Source: JAFLCM01 sp964510955 (GTDB taxonomy: Bacteria > Planctomycetota > Phycisphaerae > Phycisphaerales > UBA1924). From it: a stretch of DNA of 64,000 bases. Every line of letters starts with the position of its first letter. Positions within the stretch are counted from its first letter, which is position 1. The notes beneath the pieces were generated by a model. The model was given only the letters and a program-made list of their open reading frames with translations, did not search any database and had not been told where the DNA came from. Location: the NCBI GenBank assembly GCA_964510955.1, contig CAZEDW010000020.1, forward strand, positions 1-64,000. Reading direction: 5' to 3'. This document shows, one piece after another, positions 50,163-59,210 of this stretch. The position numbers and the translations under genes are program-made.

Positions 50163-50984
50163 TCAGAACAGTTTGAGCGCGTAGAACACGATGGTAAAGA
50201 TCAGGTCGGCGAAGATCACAGCCACGACCGACTCAACCACGGTGGAGGTGGTGGCTCGCCCGACGCCCGCGGCGCCGCCGGTGACCTTGAGGCCGTTCCC
50301 GCAGGCGATGAGCCCGATGAGCAGGCCGAAGACGCCCGCCTTGGCCAGACCCGTGAGGTAATCAACCGCGCCGACCTGCGAGACCGTGCCGTCGTAGTAC
50401 GCGGTCCACGAGATGCCGAGCACCGTCTTGCTCATGAGCGCGGCGGCGGCGACAGCACAGATGTCGGACAGGACCGAAAGGCACAGCAGGGCGAGCACGC
50501 TGGCGATGACGCGGGGCACCACCAGGAACCGCACGGGGTTGAGCGCGTGCGCCTCGAGCGCCTCGATCTCCTCCCCCACCACCATGGTGCCGATCTCCGC
50601 GGCGATCGACGCGCCGGCGAATCCAACCAGCACGATCGCGGCGATCAGCGGCCCCAGCTCGCGCAGCACCGCTACCGCGATGATGTTGGGGATCAGCTGA
50701 ACCGAGCCGAGGCTGTCCAGCGGCGGGGCCATCTGGAATCCCAGGATGAAGCCGATAGAGCCGGAGACGAGCCCGACGATGAAGACGCTGGCCACGCCGA
50801 TCCGCACCATCTGACCGGTGATCGCGACGCGCCCGATGCGCACCTTCCGACCCGCCAGGGCCATCAGCATCCACCGCACTGTCTCGGCCAGCAGCCACCA
50901 CAGGCCGCCGATGTGCTCGAGCACGTTGAGAGCGCGCCGGCCCAGGGCATCAAGGAAGCCGGGTTGTGAAGCGGTGTCGGACAT
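50163..50984 (-). CDS. mlaE: MlaE-family ABC transporter permease
   Basis: 273 residues with about five membrane helices. It is the permease of the phospholipid (Mla) or lipid ABC transporter that maintains outer-membrane asymmetry. Characteristic segments are GFQMAPPL (with the QM pair), RELGPLIAAIVLVGFAGASIAAEIGTM, EIEALEAHALNPVRFLVVPRVIA and GLIACGNGLKVTGGAAGVGRATTSTVV. Family members usually sit with an ATPase (MlaF) and an MCE protein (MlaD), and neither lies next to it here. It follows the EF-G-like gene by 56 bp on the same strand. Confidence 0.9.
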   Translation of the reverse strand: MSDTASQPGFLDALGRRALNVLEHIGGLWWLLAETVRWMLMALAGRKVRIGRVAITGQMVRIGVASVFIVGLVSGSIGFILGFQMAPPLDSLGSVQLIPNIIAVAVLRELGPLIAAIVLVGFAGASIAAEIGTMVVGEEIEALEAHALNPVRFLVVPRVIASVLALLCLSVLSDICAVAAAALMSKTVLGISWTAYYDGTVSQVGAVDYLTGLAKAGVFGLLIGLIACGNGLKVTGGAAGVGRATTSTVVESVVAVIFADLIFTIVFYALKLF

Positions 50985-51040
50985 GGGCGTCGCGCGCAGG
51001 ATACCGGCGCGCCCGCTGACGTGCCCGATCCGCGATCAGG

Positions 51041-53119
51041 CTATTCCTCGTCGGCCTTGGGCTTGTACGCCGCCACGATCTCGGCCTGCACGCTGGGCGG
51101 GGTTCGCTCGTCGTGGCTGTAGTTCATGGTGAACGAGCCCTGGCCGCCGGTGATGCTCTTGAGCTGGCCGGAGTAACTGCCCATTTCCGCAAGGGGCACC
51201 TTGGCGTGGATGAGCGCGTAGTCGCCCGGGAGCATGTCGGTGCTGAGCACCTGGCCGCGCTTGGACGAGAAGTCGGCGGCGATATCGCCGATGCTCTTGG
51301 ACGGGCAGGTCACCTCGACGTCGACAAACGGCTCAAGGAGCGCGGGGCGGGCCTTGCTGATGGCGTCGATGAACGCGCGCTTACCGGCCGTGACGAACGC
51401 GACTTCCTTCGAGTCGACGGGGTGGTGCTTGCCGTCGTACACGCGGACTCGGACGCCGATCAGCGGGTAACCGGCCACCGCGCCCTCGGTCAGCACCATC
51501 CGGACGCCCTTCTCGACCGCGGGGAGGAACTGGCGGGGGATGGAGCCGCCGACGGTGTCGTCGACAAACTCGAAGTCGGCGCCGCCATCGGCCGAGGCGC
51601 CCGCGGCGGTGAAGCCGGCCATGGGCTCGACACGGAGGAAAACCTCGCCGAACTGGCCCGCGCCGCCGGTCTGCTTCTTGTGCCGGTGGTGCCCGTCGGC
51701 CTTGGCCGTGATGGTCTCCTTGTAGGGGATCTTCGGGGGCTTGGTCTCCAGGTCCAGCTTGAACCGGTTGTGGAGCTTTTCGAGCACCATGCGCATGTGG
51801 AGCTCGCCCATGGCGCGGCAGACCGTCTCGTGGGTAGCGGCGTTCCGCTCGACCCTGAACGTGGGGTCCTCGTCGGCGACCTTGCGGAGCACGTCGCCAA
51901 ACTTGCCCTCGTCGTTACGGCTCTTGGCCGCCACCGCCAGGCCGTACATGGGCTTGGGCATGGCAACATCGAGGAAGTGGAGCGAGTCGAGGTCGTGGCT
52001 GCCGTGGAGGACGCAGCCGAAATGGAGCTCGTCGATCTTCGCCAGGGCGATGATGTCGCCGGGGATGGCCGAGTCGAGTTCCTTGTGGTCCTTGCCGAAG
52101 ACCTTGAGCAGGTGCCCGAGGCGGACGGGCTTCTTGCCGTCGCCGATGAACAGGCTCTGGCCCGGCGTGAGGGTGCCCTGGTGGACGCGAACCATGCCGA
52201 GCTTGCCGACGAACTGGTCGGTCGTAACCTTGAAAACGTGGGCGACGGGGTCGGCCTTGGGGTACAGGGCGGGATGCCACTCCACCTCGTTCTCGTTCTG
52301 GCGGACCAGGAACGGGGCGGGGGTGCCTTCGAACGGGCTGGGGCAGAGGTTTGCGATGATGTGCAGCAGATCGTCGATGCCGGCGCCGGACTTGGCAGAG
52401 CAGAACATGACCGGGACAAGATGCCCGTCGCGCAGCGCTTTCTCGAAGGCGTCGTGCAGCTGCTTGGGCTCGAGGTTCTCGCCCTGTTCGAGGTAGGTGT
52501 TCATCAGCGTGTCGTCCATCTCGACGACCTGCTCGATGATCTTCTGGTGTGCCTCGCTGACGTCGCCGAAGACCACCTCGCCGCCCTTCTGCTCCCAGAT
52601 GTCGATCACGTCCTTGCCGCCTGGGGTGGGCAGGTTGACCGGGAGGCACTCGGGACCGAACGTCTTCTGGATGTTCTCCAGGAGCTGCTCGAGGTCGTTC
52701 ACGTGCTCGTCGATCTTGTTGACGATGATGAACCGGGGCAGGTGCCGCTCCTCGGCGGCCTTGAACACGCGGCGCGTGTTCGTCTGAATGCCCCGGTCGG
52801 CACCGATGACGATGGCGACGGTCTCGACCGCGGGGATGACGCTGAGAAACTGGCCGATGAAGTCCGGGTAGCCCGGGGTGTCGATCAGGTTGACGTGCTT
52901 GCCCTCGTGGTCGAAGTTCACGATCGACGAGTTGAGCGAGTGCTTGTGGTGCTTTTCCTCGGCCTCGAAGTCGCAAACGGTGTTGCCTTCCTCGACCGTC
53001 CCGGCGCGGCCGATGAGCTTCAGGCGGGCGAGGATCGCCTCGACCAGGGAGGTCTTACCCGAATGGGCGTGCCCTGCGAACGCGATGTTGCGGATGTCAG
53101 CGGTGGTATATGCAGGCAT
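51041..53119 (-). CDS. Elongation factor G-like GTPase (EF-G2 type)
   Basis: 692 residues from ATG 53119, with AGGAG about 9 bp upstream; the longer frame is ignored. The G domain has GHAHSGKTSL (P-loop, with SGKTS in place of DAGKTT of canonical EF-G), DTPGYPDF and NKID. The effector part reads HKHSLNSSI. Domains II to V follow, with FKVTTDQFVGKLGMVRVHQG and the block RHKKQTGGAGQFGEV. The substitutions place it in the EF-G-like group, not the main translocase fusA. The role may be translation under stress or ribosome recycling, which is not settled for this group. Confidence 0.88.
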   Translation of the reverse strand: MPAYTTADIRNIAFAGHAHSGKTSLVEAILARLKLIGRAGTVEEGNTVCDFEAEEKHHKHSLNSSIVNFDHEGKHVNLIDTPGYPDFIGQFLSVIPAVETVAIVIGADRGIQTNTRRVFKAAEERHLPRFIIVNKIDEHVNDLEQLLENIQKTFGPECLPVNLPTPGGKDVIDIWEQKGGEVVFGDVSEAHQKIIEQVVEMDDTLMNTYLEQGENLEPKQLHDAFEKALRDGHLVPVMFCSAKSGAGIDDLLHIIANLCPSPFEGTPAPFLVRQNENEVEWHPALYPKADPVAHVFKVTTDQFVGKLGMVRVHQGTLTPGQSLFIGDGKKPVRLGHLLKVFGKDHKELDSAIPGDIIALAKIDELHFGCVLHGSHDLDSLHFLDVAMPKPMYGLAVAAKSRNDEGKFGDVLRKVADEDPTFRVERNAATHETVCRAMGELHMRMVLEKLHNRFKLDLETKPPKIPYKETITAKADGHHRHKKQTGGAGQFGEVFLRVEPMAGFTAAGASADGGADFEFVDDTVGGSIPRQFLPAVEKGVRMVLTEGAVAGYPLIGVRVRVYDGKHHPVDSKEVAFVTAGKRAFIDAISKARPALLEPFVDVEVTCPSKSIGDIAADFSSKRGQVLSTDMLPGDYALIHAKVPLAEMGSYSGQLKSITGGQGSFTMNYSHDERTPPSVQAEIVAAYKPKADEE

Positions 53120-53486
53120 CTGGCGTGCTCCTGGGATGCGCCCCTGAACGACGCCGGGGCGGAGAAGCCGAGGCCGCGCCGTGCACAGGTGCTGACGGCG
53201 TCGGGCGGCACTGAGTCTGGTCTGGCCGTAGGTTCCCACCAACCGGCCGCGGGGGGTCCTCGCAAATGAGGGGGGTCGAGTTTATCCAAACAGGCGGGGG
53301 TGCGTCTGCACCGGAGTTTGCGGGAGATGCCGGGCTGGGTTTCCTGGGTTTGCCGAATGTTTGGGTGGGTGAAGCAGATGTCTCAGCCCATTTTCCGATG
53401 TGGGAGGTGCGAACCCTTTGTGTCCGCCTTTCTCGGCGATACCGTCCGGTTCCGTGCCCCTTGTCAGTCGCCGAGCCATCCAAACG
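53120..53486. other. Divergent intergenic region
   Basis: 367 bp between the EF-G-like gene and the dockerin protein gene. I see no gene, no convincing promoter pair and no strong hairpin; a small CCTC/GAGG repeat near 53259-53272 is the only symmetry. The region must hold two divergent promoters. Confidence 0.35.
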
Positions 53487-55826
53487 ATGTCAACCCAAGT
53501 CCGTGCCGCTATTGAGTTTGTAGTTGGTTGCCTCATCACGCTGCGCGCAGCCTGGGGTGATCCAGTGGCATCGCCTTGGCCCGAGGGGGGCCCTGATGAC
53601 ACCGCGTGCGTGGCGGCATCGGCTCTTTGCGGTTGGTACGCCGCGGCGGACACGTTTGAAGACAAGATCGAGCTTCGCGACGTCGCCGGCACCCTGATGG
53701 CCACGATCACGCGCAACCGGCTGCAAGCGCTGACGCCCTGGCTGGGGTACACCGGCGGCCCGGACGGCCCGGCGGGGTTGGCGTTCACGGATTCAGGACG
53801 CACGTTGTTCATCCTCGTCGCCGGAGCGCCGACGGCGCCGGACGGGCAACCCAGCGACGCCGTGCTGAAGTACGACGTCTCCACCGATTCCCTGTCCATC
53901 TTCAATCGGCTGGAGCTGTTCGACCGCGATGACCAGTGGGCGCACCTGGCGGCGGCGCATTTCCGCGGGCGGCTGTACGTGGGCGCGAGCACGGGCGGTG
54001 TGCGCATCTTCAACGCACTGCGCAACGCCACCAGCGGGAGCCTGTTGGCGAGCCAGGCGCTGCCGGACGCCGGCGCGGTGCACGGGCTGGCGATCGACCG
54101 TGACGAGGGCGTGTTTTACGCGGCCTCGGACGCCAACATCTACCGCGCATCGGTAACGGCCTTCCCGCCGGTCTTCACCTTGATCGGCTCGGTGCCGAAC
54201 ATCCGTTCCATGGCCTTCAGCGACCAGTTCGGCGGCGCGGCAAACTCGGGCCTTTATGTGCTGGGCTCGGCGGCGGGGACATCCAGCGTCACCTTCGTGC
54301 CGGCGAGTCAGGCCCGTGGCCAGGCGTCGTTCGCGCCCGTCCTCTACACAACGATCGCGCAGGACTGTCACTCGATCTCGGCGACCGCCGACGGGCGGCT
54401 GCTCATCGGCGCCGACGAGGATGCGGTGATGATCTCGGATTCTTCGGATGCCCGGCTCGGCTACGGCGCCTGGGTGCAGGACGAGTTCAACCAGCAGGTC
54501 GCGTTCGCCAAGAGCCTTGTCTCACCGAGCGCCGAGCCCGCCGGCTGGGTGATCGATGCCGATGTGCAGCAGGGCTGGACGCGGTTTCACCCGGCAACGC
54601 CAGATGGTGCGTGCTGGGCCGTCCTGATGCTGCTGGCGGCGGACCGGGTGAACCACGATCCGCAGGCGCTGCCGCTGGTGCGCACGATTCTGACTCGGTA
54701 TGCGGGGCTCTCGCCGGACGGGATCGCCCCGTCCAAGTCGCCCGACGGGTTCATGCGCCACTGGATCGACCCGCTGACCGGCGGGGTCAAGCCCGGCGGC
54801 TGGCCCGCGGAGTTCGCCACCTACAGCACGATGAAGATCACCGCGGCGGCCGACCGGGCGGCGGCGTACTTCCCCGGCGACGGCGCGATCCAGCGGGCCC
54901 GTCGCGCCCTGGTCGATCAGGTCAGGAACTGGGACGCCTACATCGAGGCCAACGACCAAGTCGACCTGATCTCGCTGCCCGGTGGCGGACCCGACCATTC
55001 GGCCCGAAACTCGCCGTTCGTCGAGGGCATTCTCTTTGTCGAGCAAGCCGCGCAATACGGCGGCGCGTACTCCGCGAGCAGCTTCTCGCGCTGGATCAAC
55101 CGCGCACTCTGGCCCACCGCCATGTACCTCACGGGCAAGCCCATCACCGGAGACGGGGCGAACGCCTATCACTCCGCATTCATTGACGTGTACCCGCTGC
55201 TGCTCCAGCAGGGATACCGCGCCGATCCAACCTGGCAGACCAACGCGGCGAACGCTTTGGAGTCGTGCGCCGGGTGGACCGACGACAACGGGCCAAAGTA
55301 CTTCACCGTGTTCTCGGCGGGGACCACGCGCTCGGACTGGGGCGGCTACCACGCCGACACGCTCGGGTCGCATGCAGGGAACGTGACAACGTTCACCGCG
55401 CTGGAGGGCTTCTGTGCCACGGGGCGCACCGCCCCCGCGGTTGCGGCTTACCACGCGTATCGTCGCGGCGCACGCCAGACTTTCCTGGGCGGCGCGAGCA
55501 TCCTGTACCGGCGGTCGGATGTCGATAAGACCTATCAGCCCGACTCGGCCGGTCTGCCCGACGTGACCATGGGCGGGCTCGGCCTGGCGGAGTTGCTCTC
55601 GCCCGGGACAATCGACTCGGTCTTCGCGCGGGCCTACACGCCGTATACCTGTCCGGGCGATTTCAACTTCGACAACTCCGTCAACACGGCGGACCTCACA
55701 GCCCTTCTGGCGCGCTTCGGCCAAGCAGTCTTTCCGGCGACGCCGGCGGACCTCAACACGGACGGAACGATCAATACCGCGGATCTGGTCGAACTCCTGG
55801 TCCGCTTCGGCGGGTCGTGCCCGTAA
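53487..55826 (+). CDS. Large secreted protein: propeller-like N-half, alpha/alpha-barrel-like C-half, GC-type dockerin
   Basis: 779 residues from ATG 53487, where a signal peptide starts (AAIEFVVGCLITLRAAWG). Residues ~30-340 have repeated strands like a beta-propeller (YVGASTGGVRIFNAL, GLAIDRDEGVFYAASDANIY). The second half (WAVLMLLAADRV, GWPAEFATYSTMKITAAADRAAAYFPG, GGYHADTLGSHAGNV) is helical and Trp/Gly-rich and resembles glucoamylase-like toroids, so a sugar substrate is possible. The tail CPGDFNFDNSVNTADL plus DLNTDGTINTADL ending in CP is the GC-type dockerin also seen at 21066. It leads a set of secreted proteins. Confidence 0.7.
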   Translation: MSTQVRAAIEFVVGCLITLRAAWGDPVASPWPEGGPDDTACVAASALCGWYAAADTFEDKIELRDVAGTLMATITRNRLQALTPWLGYTGGPDGPAGLAFTDSGRTLFILVAGAPTAPDGQPSDAVLKYDVSTDSLSIFNRLELFDRDDQWAHLAAAHFRGRLYVGASTGGVRIFNALRNATSGSLLASQALPDAGAVHGLAIDRDEGVFYAASDANIYRASVTAFPPVFTLIGSVPNIRSMAFSDQFGGAANSGLYVLGSAAGTSSVTFVPASQARGQASFAPVLYTTIAQDCHSISATADGRLLIGADEDAVMISDSSDARLGYGAWVQDEFNQQVAFAKSLVSPSAEPAGWVIDADVQQGWTRFHPATPDGACWAVLMLLAADRVNHDPQALPLVRTILTRYAGLSPDGIAPSKSPDGFMRHWIDPLTGGVKPGGWPAEFATYSTMKITAAADRAAAYFPGDGAIQRARRALVDQVRNWDAYIEANDQVDLISLPGGGPDHSARNSPFVEGILFVEQAAQYGGAYSASSFSRWINRALWPTAMYLTGKPITGDGANAYHSAFIDVYPLLLQQGYRADPTWQTNAANALESCAGWTDDNGPKYFTVFSAGTTRSDWGGYHADTLGSHAGNVTTFTALEGFCATGRTAPAVAAYHAYRRGARQTFLGGASILYRRSDVDKTYQPDSAGLPDVTMGGLGLAELLSPGTIDSVFARAYTPYTCPGDFNFDNSVNTADLTALLARFGQAVFPATPADLNTDGTINTADLVELLVRFGGSCP

Positions 55827-55885
55827 GCCAAGTTCCGGGCGGGCCCCTGGGACCAGCGGGCGCTCGCGTGCGCTCGTGTCCCACT

Positions 55886-55906
55886 GGAATTCCCGTCGGA
55901 ATTCCC
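55886..55906. repeat. Duplicated GGAATTCCC palindrome
   Basis: GGAATTCCC occurs twice, separated by GTC, in the gap before the beta-helix gene at 55962. Each GGAATTCC is its own palindrome. It could be an operator with two half-sites, but nothing further supports this. Confidence 0.45.
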
Positions 55907-55961
55907 TTGGTGATCACGCCGTCGTCAACTAGATTGACCCACGGCCCTTGGAGACACCCCG

Positions 55962-57341
55962 ATGAATCTCAGTCGTGCACTCGCGGGCGTTGCTGTATTC
56001 ATAGTCACCACCGCCTTGCAACAAGTGGGCTTGGCAGGTGAGCTCAACCCGCCGCCGGGGCCCGTCGGGCCGACGTACAAGTCCCTGGACCAGGTGCGTC
56101 CCGGCACGCCGCTTACGTCGGTCCCGGTGACGTTGAACGCACCGGGCAACTACTTCCTCGTCGGAGACCTTGTCCACGCCGGACCGGGCCCAGCCATCAG
56201 CGTCACAGCCTCCAACGTCACGCTGGACCTGGGGGGTTTCACGCTCGCCGGCCCCGGGCCGAGCTCGGGTCTCAGCGGCGTTCAGGCGGGGGGTCTGTCC
56301 AATCTGCGCGTGCTGAACGGTTCGGTCGAGTCGTTCGGCATCGGTGTCAACGTTTCATCGGGGCGCGGGGTTGAGATCCGATCGTTGAGGCTCCGCAACA
56401 ACGGCTTCGGCGTCTACGCCAACGCCTCGCACATTGTCGATTGCACCGCTGTCGAGAACACCAGGGTCGGCTTCACGACGCTCTCAGCCCTGTTCTTCAT
56501 ACCCGGGAACGGGACGTTCACCTCGACGGGCGCATGCGTGGTCGAGCGTTGCGCCGCGCTGGCCAATGCCGAGGGCGGGTTTTCCCTGGCCGAGGGCACA
56601 CAACTCGTTGATTCCACCGCGTCGCTCAACAAGCGATACGGGGTCACCACGACGGGGCCTTGCCGGGTCGAGCGGTGCTCGATATCACGAACCCTGGCCG
56701 ACGGCGCCGGCTACCCCGGCATCGGCGTGTTCCTCGACGATGGCGGGTCGATCACCGACAGCGAGGTGTCCAACTGCGACGCCGGAGGGATCCAACTGGC
56801 CAACCGCTGCACCGTCCGGGCCTGCAACGTCTCGAGCAACGGCCAGTTCGGGGTCGGCGCCCCCTCTGACGCCATCGCCGTCGGCACCGGCGCCAACCGG
56901 TGCACCATCACCGACTGCGACGTGTCGCTTCACACTGCTAGCGGCGGCACCGGCATCAGCGTGTCGGGCTGGTGCCTCGTGCAGGACAATGCCTGCCGCG
57001 ACAACAAATCCTACGGCATCTACGTCGGCCCCGTTGGCGGCTCCAACCGCGTCCGCGACAACCACTGCTCCGGGAACGGCTTGTCCGGGGCCGCCTTCAC
57101 GGCGCAGATCGTCGTGCAGGGTGTCGGCAGCACCGTCGAGGGCAACTCGTGCACGAGCGGTCCGAGCGCTGGGATGCTGGTCTTCGGATCACGCAACATC
57201 ATCGTGCGGAACAGCGCCGGCGGGAACCCCGGCGGCAACTTCAGTATCGGGGCCGGGAACAACCCCGGCCCGATCATCGACCGTTCCGGCGGCGGCTCGC
57301 CCATCACCAGCAGCGACGCTTCGGCCAACATCTCCTTCTGA
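55962..57341 (+). CDS. Secreted right-handed beta-helix protein (copy 1)
   Basis: 459 residues, with GGAG 8 bp upstream. A signal peptide (LAGVAVFIVTTALQQVGLAG) precedes the block LDQVRPGTPLTSVPVTLNAPG, then NVTLDLGGFTLAGPGP. Short repeats such as VEIRSLRLRNNGFGVYANAS and CTVRACNVSSNGQFGV follow, which form beta-helix coils of the pectate-lyase or mannuronan-epimerase fold. The end is NPGPIIDRSGGGSPI. No catalytic residues can be assigned. Next is a paralogue 55 bp on, so a tandem pair. No membrane anchor or sorting tail is seen, and it probably acts outside the cell. Confidence 0.75.
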   Translation: MNLSRALAGVAVFIVTTALQQVGLAGELNPPPGPVGPTYKSLDQVRPGTPLTSVPVTLNAPGNYFLVGDLVHAGPGPAISVTASNVTLDLGGFTLAGPGPSSGLSGVQAGGLSNLRVLNGSVESFGIGVNVSSGRGVEIRSLRLRNNGFGVYANASHIVDCTAVENTRVGFTTLSALFFIPGNGTFTSTGACVVERCAALANAEGGFSLAEGTQLVDSTASLNKRYGVTTTGPCRVERCSISRTLADGAGYPGIGVFLDDGGSITDSEVSNCDAGGIQLANRCTVRACNVSSNGQFGVGAPSDAIAVGTGANRCTITDCDVSLHTASGGTGISVSGWCLVQDNACRDNKSYGIYVGPVGGSNRVRDNHCSGNGLSGAAFTAQIVVQGVGSTVEGNSCTSGPSAGMLVFGSRNIIVRNSAGGNPGGNFSIGAGNNPGPIIDRSGGGSPITSSDASANISF

Positions 57342-57396
57342 CGAATCCCCCACCCCACCGCGCCTCCAGGATCGCACGCATTCGAGGGCTCACGCC

Positions 57397-58818
57397 ATGT
57401 TCCGAGAAGGCATCTCAGAAACAACCCGGATCGCTCACACCCGGACCGGCGCGCCCTGTGCGCTGATCGCCGGCGTGCTGTCCGTCGCATCCAGCACGCT
57501 CGCCGGCGATCTCGACCCGCCCGGCGGCCCGCCGTCGCCCACCTTTAAGACGCTCGATCAGGTGCGCCCGGGCATCGCGATCACGGCGGTGCCGGTCGTC
57601 ATCTCGGCGCCGGGGGTGTACTTCCTTGCCTCGGACCTCGCCCACGCCGGCCCCGACCCGGCGATCACGATCGCGTCCGACAACGTGGCGCTCGACCTCG
57701 GCGGCTTTTCGCTCTCCGGGCCGGGGGCCGGCTCGGGGGTGAACGGCGTCGAATGCCCCGTTGGGGCCAATCTGCGGCTCATGCGGGGCACGATCAGCGG
57801 CTTTGACATCGGCGTCAACATCGCCGGCCGCAACGCCGACATCCGGGGCCTCCGCGTCAGCGGGAACGGCCACGGCATCTCCGCTGCCGCCTCGCGCATT
57901 TCCGATTGCACGGCGGTTGAGAACGCAGGCGTCGGCATTACCGCGCTGGCGTCCACCTACACCATCCCCGGAGCGGGCGCCGCCGTCACGGGCTCGGTCA
58001 TCATTGATCACTGCGCTGCCACCGCCAATGCTCAGGGAGGGTTCAGCGTCGGCGACGGGGCGCTTCTGATTGACTGCACCGCGGCCATCAACAGGCGCTT
58101 CGGCATCGCCGCCACGGGGGCATGTCGCATCGACCGCTGCACCGTGACCGGCACCTTGGGTGAAGCCCCGGACTTCCCCGGCTACGGGATCACGCTCAGC
58201 CCCGGCGCCTCTGTCAGCAACACGGAGGTGGCCAACTGCGAGAACGGCGGCATCCTGCTCGCCGATCGGTGCGCCGTCCGCAACTGCACCGTCAACGGAA
58301 ACAACGGCTTCGGCATCGGTGCGCCCGGGTTCGGTTTCGGCGACGCCGATGGCTGGGCGCAGTCGTGCCAGATCAGCGGCTGCCATGTATCCAACCACTC
58401 GACGGGGCCCGGTAACGGCATCGCCGTCGGCGGCAACTGCTCCGTCACCGACAACTCGGTCCACGACAACGCCGAGAACGGGATCGTGGTCAACAACCTC
58501 GGCACGGGCGCCCGCATCAGCGGCAACCAACTCACCAATAACTCGCACAACAAGCACACCGCCTTCCAGTTCTCCGGCCAGGTCTGCGTGTTCGGCAACC
58601 GTAACCACGTCGAGGGCAACACCTGCAACACGAGCGACTGGAACGGCATCTTCGTATTCGGCGACCGGAACCTGGTGATCCGCAACGCCGCCGGCGGGAA
58701 CACCAACACAAACGTGGCCGTCATTCTCTCCACAAACATCCCGGGCCCGCTCATCAATAAGACGGCCACGCCGGGGCCGATCACAACCAGCGACCCGTGC
58801 GCGAATATCTCGTACTGA
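57397..58818 (+). CDS. Secreted right-handed beta-helix protein (copy 2)
   Basis: 473 residues from ATG 57397; the frame is open far upstream but that part lies within copy 1. The signal peptide is ALIAGVLSVASSTLAG. The same order as copy 1 is kept: LDQVRPGIAITAVPVVISAPG, NVALDLGGFSLSGPGAG, NADIRGLRVSGNGHGISAAA, CAVRNCTVNGNNGFGIG and the end IPGPLINKTATPGPI. It carries extra Asn-rich coils before the end (ISGNQLTNNSHNKHT). It may bind or act on polysaccharide, like other beta-helix proteins, without proof. Confidence 0.75.
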   Translation: MFREGISETTRIAHTRTGAPCALIAGVLSVASSTLAGDLDPPGGPPSPTFKTLDQVRPGIAITAVPVVISAPGVYFLASDLAHAGPDPAITIASDNVALDLGGFSLSGPGAGSGVNGVECPVGANLRLMRGTISGFDIGVNIAGRNADIRGLRVSGNGHGISAAASRISDCTAVENAGVGITALASTYTIPGAGAAVTGSVIIDHCAATANAQGGFSVGDGALLIDCTAAINRRFGIAATGACRIDRCTVTGTLGEAPDFPGYGITLSPGASVSNTEVANCENGGILLADRCAVRNCTVNGNNGFGIGAPGFGFGDADGWAQSCQISGCHVSNHSTGPGNGIAVGGNCSVTDNSVHDNAENGIVVNNLGTGARISGNQLTNNSHNKHTAFQFSGQVCVFGNRNHVEGNTCNTSDWNGIFVFGDRNLVIRNAAGGNTNTNVAVILSTNIPGPLINKTATPGPITTSDPCANISY

Positions 58819-59053
58819 GCCCAACGTCGCCCGCCGCCCTGACCGTTTGTATGGAACGCCCGTGGCTTTGCGCGGCCTTTTACTTAGGTCGGCTCCCATT
58901 TCCTCGGCAAAGTGGAGCAACCTCAGCATGGTTGGGATCGTCCGGCAGGCGTCTGAAACGCCCAACGCTCATTCGAACGCGCGCACCGGCAGCCTGGCTC
59001 GCCTCCGGACCATTGATGCCGCGGATCAGGGCGATGCCTACGGGCATGGCGTC

Positions 59054-59082
59054 GTGATATCTCCCGGACTTCTCGGTACAAT
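59054..59082 (+). promoter_or_regulatory. Promoter for the TPP-riboswitch transcript
   Basis: GTGATA (59054-59059) and TACAAT (59077-59082) are 17 bp apart. The start would fall near 59089, exactly where the first helix of the TPP riboswitch begins. The fit of position supports it, although GTGATA has only four of six consensus bases. Confidence 0.55.
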
Positions 59083-59088
59083 CCGGCG

Positions 59089-59206
59089 TTCGCTCGGGGC
59101 GCGGCCCGTCCGCTCTAGTGCCTGATGCCCAGTGCCTAGTGCATTCGGAACCCGCTGAGATGCACCCGTTGAACCTGACCCGGTTCGGACCGGCGGAGGG
59201 AAGCGA
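59089..59206 (+). promoter_or_regulatory. TPP riboswitch (THI element)
   Basis: Conserved blocks are present in order: CTCGGGG (59093-59099), CGCTGAGATG (59153-59162), TTGAACCTGA (59169-59178), a CCGG/CCGG stem and GCGGAGGGAAGC (59193-59204). P1 pairs TCGCT (59090-59094) with AGCGA (59202-59206). P3 pairs GCGG (59101-59104) with CCGC (59152-59155), and its arm carries a tandem heptamer array. The GGAGGG of the 3' part is also the only ribosome site of the gene starting at 59211. Thus thiamine pyrophosphate binding could hide it and block translation. Downstream are a DinB-family gene and thiC. Confidence 0.88.
59117..59144. repeat. Heptamer array in the P3 arm of the TPP riboswitch
   Basis: Four 7-bp units AGTGCCT, GATGCCC, AGTGCCT, AGTGCAT lie within the variable P3 loop (59105-59151). 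The conserved ligand-binding core outside is untouched. Confidence 0.75.
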
Positions 59207-59210
59207 CCCG

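Noticed and set aside
51113..53269. 718-codon plus-strand open frame opposite the EF-G-like gene
   Set aside because: The minus strand has full EF-G domain motifs; the plus-strand translation is a mirror with no recognisable fold.
58852..58867. GG-N10-GC pattern (TGGAACGCCCGTGGCT) as a sigma-54 promoter
   Set aside because: It differs from the consensus at conserved positions in both halves, and the riboswitch transcript has a better sigma-70-type promoter.
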